NCBI GenBank assembly: GCA_005791855.1
Contig: SXUH01000461.1
Span: 1-8,987 of the forward strand
DNA: 8,987 nucleotides
Origin: Bdellovibrionales bacterium
GTDB lineage: Bacteria > Bdellovibrionota > Bacteriovoracia > Bacteriovoracales > Bacteriovoracaceae
Direction: 5' to 3'
A program made the position numbers and the translations under genes. Shown piece after piece: positions 5,546 to 8,987 of the stretch. A model generated the notes under the pieces. The model saw only the letters and a list, made by a program, of their open reading frames with translations, made no database searches and was not told the DNA's origin. The number at the start of each line of letters is the position of its first letter. Positions within the stretch are counted from its first letter, which is position 1.

Positions 5546-5923
5546 GAGCCCGGGCCCGGCGGAACGGTTTAGGACTTCCTCGAGCTTCGCCGTGAGGTCC
5601 TGGGAACTGAAGGGCTTGAAGAGGAAGTCCCGGGCCTTGCTGCGCACCTGGTCCGGGTCCGAGGCCGTGACGAAGATGATGGGCGTGGATCGGTTGAGGT
5701 CCACTCTCCGGAGCTCCTCCGCGGTCTGGAAGCCGTCCATGAAGGGCATCTGCACGTTCATGAGAATCAGCGAGAGCGCCTGGGTCTTGGCGATGCGGAT
5801 GGCTTCGTACCCGGAGGTTGCCTTGAGGAGCTGGTAGCCCGACCCCGAGAAGATGGCCTCGTAGGCCACGAAGGCCCCCGGCTTGTCGTCCACCAGCAGG
5901 AGTGTCTTGTCGGTGCTCGCCAT
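5540..5923 (-). CDS. Stand-alone receiver domain lacking phosphoacceptor Asp
   Basis: A 127-residue CheY-like receiver with no output domain. It keeps the acidic pair Asp12-Asp13 (Leu-Val-Asp-Asp), Thr86 (Phe-Val-Thr-Ala-Ser) and Lys103 (Phe-Lys-Pro-Phe). At the phosphorylation site the motif reads Leu-Met-Asn56-Val-Gln-Met-Pro, where Asp is expected before Val/Leu-x-Met-Pro. The codon is AAC (5756-5758 on the plus strand as GTT), one base from GAC. Phosphorylation at this position is therefore not possible, so it is probably a phosphorylation-independent pseudo-receiver working by protein contacts. It is the last gene of a minus-strand operon, starting 9 bases after the membrane-protein stop with a GGGAGAAGG ribosome site. 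Its partner cannot be named from sequence. Confidence 0.9.
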   Translation of the reverse strand: MASTDKTLLLVDDKPGAFVAYEAIFSGSGYQLLKATSGYEAIRIAKTQALSLILMNVQMPFMDGFQTAEELRRVDLNRSTPIIFVTASDPDQVRSKARDFLFKPFSSQDLTAKLEEVLNRSAGPGLH

Positions 5924-5932
5924 CCTTCTCCC

Positions 5933-7339
5933 TTAGTGCTGGTGGCTTCCGCCGTCTCGGGCTTCGTCGACTTCGACCTCGCTCGCGACGGGCGCGCCGC
6001 CCGAGTAGTATTCCTTGTGCGAATTGGTGTTCAGGGTGACCCGGAGCTTGCTCGTTCCCTTCGGGAGCGAGGTGTGGAACCACGGGGAGTAGATCCGCGC
6101 GTGCTTCTTCCCGTTGACGTAGAGGTGGGCGTGGCCCTCGCCGGGGACGTCTTCCCGGCCCGAGTTCTCCGGCGAGAAGGTGAAGTTGCTCGTCTGCAGG
6201 TGCAGGTTCCAGCCGCCGTGGGAGTCCTTCTGGGCGTGGACCGCGACGGTCGGAACGGGGCTCCCCTCTGGGAGGTCGAAGCGCGGGTGCGCGAGGCCCT
6301 TCTTCGTCTCAAGTGACCGGGCGTACACCGAGGTGGCGAGCTTCTGGTACGGAAGTCCGAGGAGGAAGAAGAGGACGACGAAGTTCACGACGGCGAAGAG
6401 GGACCGCAGGAGGAGGGAGCGGTGGATCCGGATCGGCGCCTGGTAGTAGTGCCCGGGGCCCTTGACGATGAACACCAGCAGGGCGCCGTGGAGGATGGTG
6501 TGGCCTATGATCTCGGTCTTCCCGAAGAAACTGGTGGTGGTGAAGAAAGTCAGCGTCACCACCACGGCAAGGGGCCTGTGGAGGAGGCAGATGATGAGGA
6601 GGTACCCGAGGGTGAATTCGATGAAGGCGCAGGAGAGGAGGAAGAAGTCGTGGGGCAGGCCCATGGTCAGGGCCGGCGCCTTGGCCAGCACCGAGAGTCC
6701 CCAGAAAGGATAGAAGATCTTCTCGAAGGCCACCCAGCACAGGGAGAACCCCAGGCCCGAGTACAGGATCGGAAGGTCCAGGTTGCGGATGGATTCCTTC
6801 TTGGCATAGGAAACCATGAGGAAGAGGCCCACCGCAGGGTACACCACGTAGTCCAGCATGTGGAACAGGCCGTGGTTGGCGAGCCCCATGAGGTAGAGGA
6901 AGATCATCCCCAGGCCCGCGAGGACGGTCGTCTCCTTGAAGAGGAGCAGGAGGGCCAGGGCGAACTGGAACCAGCCCCAGACCGGCGAGGGAATGCCGAT
7001 CTCCGGGGCGATGTAGGAATCACCCTGCCAGGACATGAGGAGGACGGCACCCATGGCCACTCTCATGATGAGGACCCCGTCGTCGGCGTACCGATCGAGG
7101 AAGCCGTTGATTCTCCGGTAGAGGACGGATCTCTCTCCCAGGCGGTCGGTGTAGACGAGGAGCGGAAGGCTCGCCAAGGAGAGGAGGAAGAGGCCCCAGA
7201 ATGCGGGGTGGTGGAGCTGCGCGAGCTCCAGAGGTTTCTGGAGGAAGTCGTAGTCGCTGAACCACTTGACGTGGGCCCTCGCGGCCCCGGGGAGAAAGAC
7301 GAGGAAGCACGTGAAGCCGAGGAGAAGTAGATTGCTCAT
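5933..7339 (-). CDS. Polytopic membrane protein with His-rich C-terminal domain
   Basis: A 468-residue protein. Residues 1-22 form a signal peptide ending Ala-Arg-Ala, which would leave His23 (His-Val-Lys-Trp-Phe) as the mature N-terminus. About ten hydrophobic segments follow between residues 44 and 330. Two stretches (about 88-178 and 190-293) have similar layouts recalling DoxX-type four-helix membrane modules; that resemblance is tentative. Residues about 365-445 form a soluble domain containing Gly-His-Ala-His-Leu-Tyr-Val-Asn-Gly and Ser-Pro-Trp-Phe-His, and the protein ends Gly-Ser-His-Gln-His. Exposed histidines suggest metal binding, possibly copper (inference). I do not recognise a named family. 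The ATG at 7339 is preferred over a TTG at 7381 that overlaps the preceding gene; it lies 13 bases after that gene's stop and lacks a strong ribosome site, suggesting translational coupling. Confidence 0.85.
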   Translation of the reverse strand: MSNLLLLGFTCFLVFLPGAARAHVKWFSDYDFLQKPLELAQLHHPAFWGLFLLSLASLPLLVYTDRLGERSVLYRRINGFLDRYADDGVLIMRVAMGAVLLMSWQGDSYIAPEIGIPSPVWGWFQFALALLLLFKETTVLAGLGMIFLYLMGLANHGLFHMLDYVVYPAVGLFLMVSYAKKESIRNLDLPILYSGLGFSLCWVAFEKIFYPFWGLSVLAKAPALTMGLPHDFFLLSCAFIEFTLGYLLIICLLHRPLAVVVTLTFFTTTSFFGKTEIIGHTILHGALLVFIVKGPGHYYQAPIRIHRSLLLRSLFAVVNFVVLFFLLGLPYQKLATSVYARSLETKKGLAHPRFDLPEGSPVPTVAVHAQKDSHGGWNLHLQTSNFTFSPENSGREDVPGEGHAHLYVNGKKHARIYSPWFHTSLPKGTSKLRVTLNTNSHKEYYSGGAPVASEVEVDEARDGGSHQH

Positions 7340-7352
7340 GCGGACTAGTCTA

Positions 7353-7703
7353 TCAGGTCGGATTGAAAAATCCAAAATCAATGTCGCTGTTCAGTGACTC
7401 GTCGATCTCCAAGAGGCCGACCACGTCGCGGATCCCGTCGACGCGTCCGACCAGTTCCATGATCGAACTCCGGGCGAAGTCACTGCCGACGTAGCCGGTG
7501 AGGGAGACGAAGCCGTCCTTCACCGCTACGTTGATCCCGCTGGACTCGAACTCGAAGTGGTGGGAGAGGACGCGGACGATCTCTTCGCGGAGTCGCCGGT
7601 CCTCCGCGGGATTCTCCCCGACCAGGTCGCCGAGGTTATCGTCTCCGGATAATGCGCTATGCTTATTCGGACTCCGCTGATCATATATCTCATTCTCGTT
7701 CAT
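7353..7703 (-). CDS. BON-domain protein, first gene of operon
   Basis: A 116-residue protein with an acidic, low-complexity N-terminus (residues 1-37), one BON domain (about 38-101) and a short acidic tail. BON features include the helix Leu-Arg-Glu-Glu-Ile-Val-Arg-Val-Leu, the strand pair around Asp-Gly-Phe-Val-Ser-Leu-Thr-Gly-Tyr-Val, the helix with Ala-Arg, and Val-Asp-Gly-Ile-Arg-Asp-Val-Val. No signal peptide is seen. The ATG at 7703 is chosen over a start at 7766 because of the AAGGAG site 6 bases upstream. It leads the operon with the membrane protein (13-base gap) and the pseudo-receiver. The first 20 codons are markedly less GC-rich than the rest. A role in envelope association is inferred only from the domain. 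Confidence 0.87.
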   Translation of the reverse strand: MNENEIYDQRSPNKHSALSGDDNLGDLVGENPAEDRRLREEIVRVLSHHFEFESSGINVAVKDGFVSLTGYVGSDFARSSIMELVGRVDGIRDVVGLLEIDESLNSDIDFGFFNPT

Positions 7704-7725
7704 GAGGAGCTCCTTGTTCCTTCTA

Positions 7726-7754
7726 AGTTTACTTAAGGGTGCGGGGCCTTTGAA
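7726..7754 (-). promoter_or_regulatory. Possible promoter of the BON-membrane-receiver operon
   Basis: On the minus strand, TTCAAA (7749-7754) and TAAACT (7726-7731) are 17 bases apart and each matches 4 of 6 consensus positions. A small dyad, TAAGT-TT-ACTTA (7724-7735), overlaps the -10 box and might be an operator. Transcription would begin near 7719, giving a leader of about 16 bases carrying the ribosome site. Confidence 0.3.
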
Positions 7755-7826
7755 GGGAGCGAACATGAATTTAATCGAAAGATCCGCGGGCCACTCTTCT
7801 AATTTTAAATTTTTTATTCATGATAG

Positions 7827-7841
7827 GTGTATCAAATACAC
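7827..7841 (+). repeat. Leader hairpin directly before a ribosome site
   Basis: GTGTAT (7827-7832) and ATACAC (7836-7841) form a perfect 6-bp inverted repeat with a 3-base loop. It abuts the GGAGG ribosome site (7842-7846) of the 64-residue gene. It could be an operator near a promoter in the AT-rich stretch 7795-7825, or an mRNA hairpin affecting translation. I found no -35/-10 pair good enough to report. Confidence 0.4.
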
Positions 7842-7850
7842 GGAGGTCCC

Positions 7851-8045
7851 ATGAAGATTTTTGAAATCAAGAATGAGCTTGAGAAAGTTTCTAGAGTTCT
7901 GCCGGAGCTTCGGAGCAAGCTCGACGACGCCTACTCCAGCTCTTCCGGGACGAAGGGGAAGATCAAACTCCTCTGGAAGGAGTACGAAGCCAAGCACAAG
8001 GAGATGCGCAACTCGAAGGACTACAAGAACCTCGATCTGCACTAA
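7851..8045 (+). CDS. Small charged protein, likely helical
   Basis: A 64-residue cytoplasmic protein of unknown function. It has no signal peptide or membrane segment. Residues 1-28 and 36-58 are rich in Lys, Glu, Leu and Arg in patterns suggesting two helices, possibly a helical hairpin, separated by a Ser/Gly-rich turn (Ser-Ser-Ser-Ser-Gly-Thr-Lys-Gly, about 30-37). The start is well supported by GGAGG at 4 bases spacing; an upstream in-frame start at 7827 would lie inside the leader inverted repeat and is unlikely. GC-rich third positions after the first few codons resemble neighbouring genes and support real coding. The scramblase-like gene begins 44 bases downstream and may be co-transcribed. 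Confidence 0.7.
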   Translation: MKIFEIKNELEKVSRVLPELRSKLDDAYSSSSGTKGKIKLLWKEYEAKHKEMRNSKDYKNLDLH

Positions 8046-8089
8046 GAAAGATTAGTCAGACCGGATCCCTTCACGGTAGACTCGTCTCC

Positions 8090-8752
8090 ATGAGTATCAA
8101 AAAAGATGAGTTCACTGCCCACCTACTGGGCGCGCAGAGGCTGCACGTCCAGCAGGTCTGGGAAGGCTTCGAGATCGTCCTGGGCTTCGAGTCGCGGACC
8201 AAGTACCGGATCCTGGACCAGAACCTGAACCCTCTCGCCTTCGCCGCCGAGCAATCCTCGGGGCTCGGAGGGACCATCCTCCGCCAGATCCTCGGGCACT
8301 GGCGCTCCTTCAAGGTCACCATCTTCAACCAGGCCCGGGAACGCATCTACGACGTCGAGTTCCCCTTCCGCTGGTTCCTCAAGACCCTCATCCTAAAAGA
8401 CGCCACCGGCAGACGCCTCGGGCACCTGGACGAGCGCTTCGCTTTCTTCCGGAAGAAGTTCGACGTCTACGACGACCGGGGGAAGGTCGTGGCCCGAATC
8501 AACAGCTCCTTTTTCAAGTTCTGGACCTTCGACTTCCGCTTCGGACCGAACCACCTCGGGACCATCCAGAAGAAGTGGTCCGGCATCCTGGGAGAATTCT
8601 TCACCGACAAGGACAACTTCGTGGTCTCCTACGCGGATCCGAACCTCACCGCCGAGGTCAAGGCCCTGATGCTCGCCACCTGCCTCATGGTGGACATCGT
8701 CTACTTCGAAGACAACCAGGGCCGCAAGGGGATCCTAGGGCTGTTCGACTAG
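8090..8752 (+). CDS. Phospholipid-scramblase/LURP-one-like protein
   Basis: A 220-residue protein of the scramblase-related (Tubby-like/LOR) family, folding as a beta-barrel around a C-terminal helix. Diagnostic segments are Lys-Tyr-Arg-Ile-Leu-Asp near 38-43, Phe-Asp-Val-Tyr-Asp near 124-128, the stretch Gly-Thr-Ile-Gln-Lys-Lys-Trp-Ser-Gly (157-165) followed by Glu-Phe-Phe-Thr-Asp-Lys-Asp-Asn-Phe (169-177), and the hydrophobic helix 189-206. This C-terminal arrangement is the strongest match to eukaryotic phospholipid scramblases. Whether bacterial members move lipids is not established; the fold may simply bind lipid or protein. No signal peptide is seen. The ribosome site is weak. The 3' end overlaps the convergent TPR gene by 18 bases. 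Confidence 0.85.
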   Translation: MSIKKDEFTAHLLGAQRLHVQQVWEGFEIVLGFESRTKYRILDQNLNPLAFAAEQSSGLGGTILRQILGHWRSFKVTIFNQARERIYDVEFPFRWFLKTLILKDATGRRLGHLDERFAFFRKKFDVYDDRGKVVARINSSFFKFWTFDFRFGPNHLGTIQKKWSGILGEFFTDKDNFVVSYADPNLTAEVKALMLATCLMVDIVYFEDNQGRKGILGLFD

Positions 8753-8987
8753 GATGTCCCTGAGGCTCTCGTGGTAGGCGCTCTTCTCCAGCGGGGCCGC
8801 GAGGTCCAGGGCCTTCTTCGCACTCGCGCGCGCCGAGCGCTTGTCTCCCGCCGCCCACTCGGCGCTGGCGAGGTTATTCCAGACAACGGCGGAGTCCGGA
8901 TGGGCGGCCGCGGCCACCCGCAGGCGGCCCACCGAAGCCCGGTAATCTTTAAGAGAATCGTAAACGTTGCCGATGCCGATGAGCGCC
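8735..8987 (-). CDS. C-terminal part of a TPR-repeat protein (partial)
   Basis: The reading frame is open from the right edge to a TAG at 8735-8737, giving 83 codons plus a partial one. The start lies outside the window. The sequence shows tetratricopeptide features: Gly-Asn-Val-Tyr-Asp-Ser-Leu-Lys-Asp-Tyr, then a helix ending Ala-His-Pro-Asp-Ser, then Val-Val-Trp-Asn-Asn-Leu-Ala-Ser-Ala-Glu and Ala-Gly-Asp-Lys with a following Ala-rich helix, i.e. about one and a half repeats near the C-terminus. TPR repeats mediate protein-protein contacts; location and partner cannot be judged from this fragment. Internal GTG codons (e.g. 8932) are not needed as starts because the frame and repeat pattern continue upstream. 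Confidence 0.85.
   Translation of the reverse strand, partial: ALIGIGNVYDSLKDYRASVGRLRVAAAAHPDSAVVWNNLASAEWAAGDKRSARASAKKALDLAAPLEKSAYHESLRDILVEQP

Noticed and set aside
6422..7330. Long plus-strand open frame opposite the membrane-protein gene
   Set aside because: It encodes Glu/Gly/Arg-rich low-complexity sequence typical of an antisense frame of a hydrophobic GC-rich protein, and lacks a ribosome site.
2098..8088. Shared 12-mer TAGACTCGTCTC near 2098 and near 8077
   Set aside because: A single 12-base match in a 9-kb window is expected by chance, and the two copies are in different orientation relative to their nearest genes.

Overview
The window looks like a compact chromosomal segment from a Gram-negative bacterium. 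Coding regions are GC-rich with a strong bias to G/C at third positions, while the short intergenic gaps are AT-rich. Many products carry signal peptides or a lipobox. The mix of small secreted proteins of unknown family, a secreted trypsin-like protease, two BON-domain proteins and a scramblase-like protein would suit a Bdellovibrionota or deltaproteobacteria-like lineage. That placement is inference from gene style, not proven. I see no rRNA, tRNA, CRISPR array, insertion sequence or phage gene. The last gene runs off the right edge.

Layout. Left part (117-1145, + strand): a lipoprotein and a small secreted protein built from two copies of one module. These converge, with a 3-bp gap, on a metallo-beta-lactamase-fold hydrolase of the AHL-lactonase-like type (1149-2051, -). 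Upstream of it, also on the minus strand, are a secreted S1-type serine protease (2132-2980) and a small secreted protein (3113-3490). Each of these two has a stem-loop just after its stop codon. A divergent promoter region (about 3491-3636) holds a perfect 7-7-7 inverted repeat between two predicted promoters. It separates the small secreted gene from an mgsA (methylglyoxal synthase) and secreted alpha/beta-hydrolase pair whose reading frames overlap by 11 bp. That pair converges on a SugE/Gdx-type SMR exporter, with overlapping stop codons.

Right part: a small cytoplasmic BON protein (5259-5537, +) converges on a three-gene minus-strand operon. In transcription order the operon holds a second BON protein (7353-7703), a polytopic membrane protein with a His-rich C-terminal domain (5933-7339), and a stand-alone receiver domain (5540-5923) whose phosphoacceptor Asp is replaced by Asn. 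Divergent from the operon are a 64-residue charged protein and a phospholipid-scramblase/LURP-one-like protein. The scramblase-like gene overlaps by 18 bp the tail of a TPR-protein gene that continues past the window.

The most interesting unit is the BON - membrane protein - pseudo-receiver operon with a second BON gene beside it. I do not recognise it as a named system. The BON proteins point to the cell envelope, the membrane protein may have a mature N-terminal histidine and a histidine-rich outer domain that suggest metal (perhaps copper) handling, and the receiver cannot be regulated by ordinary Asp phosphorylation. These functional links are inference.
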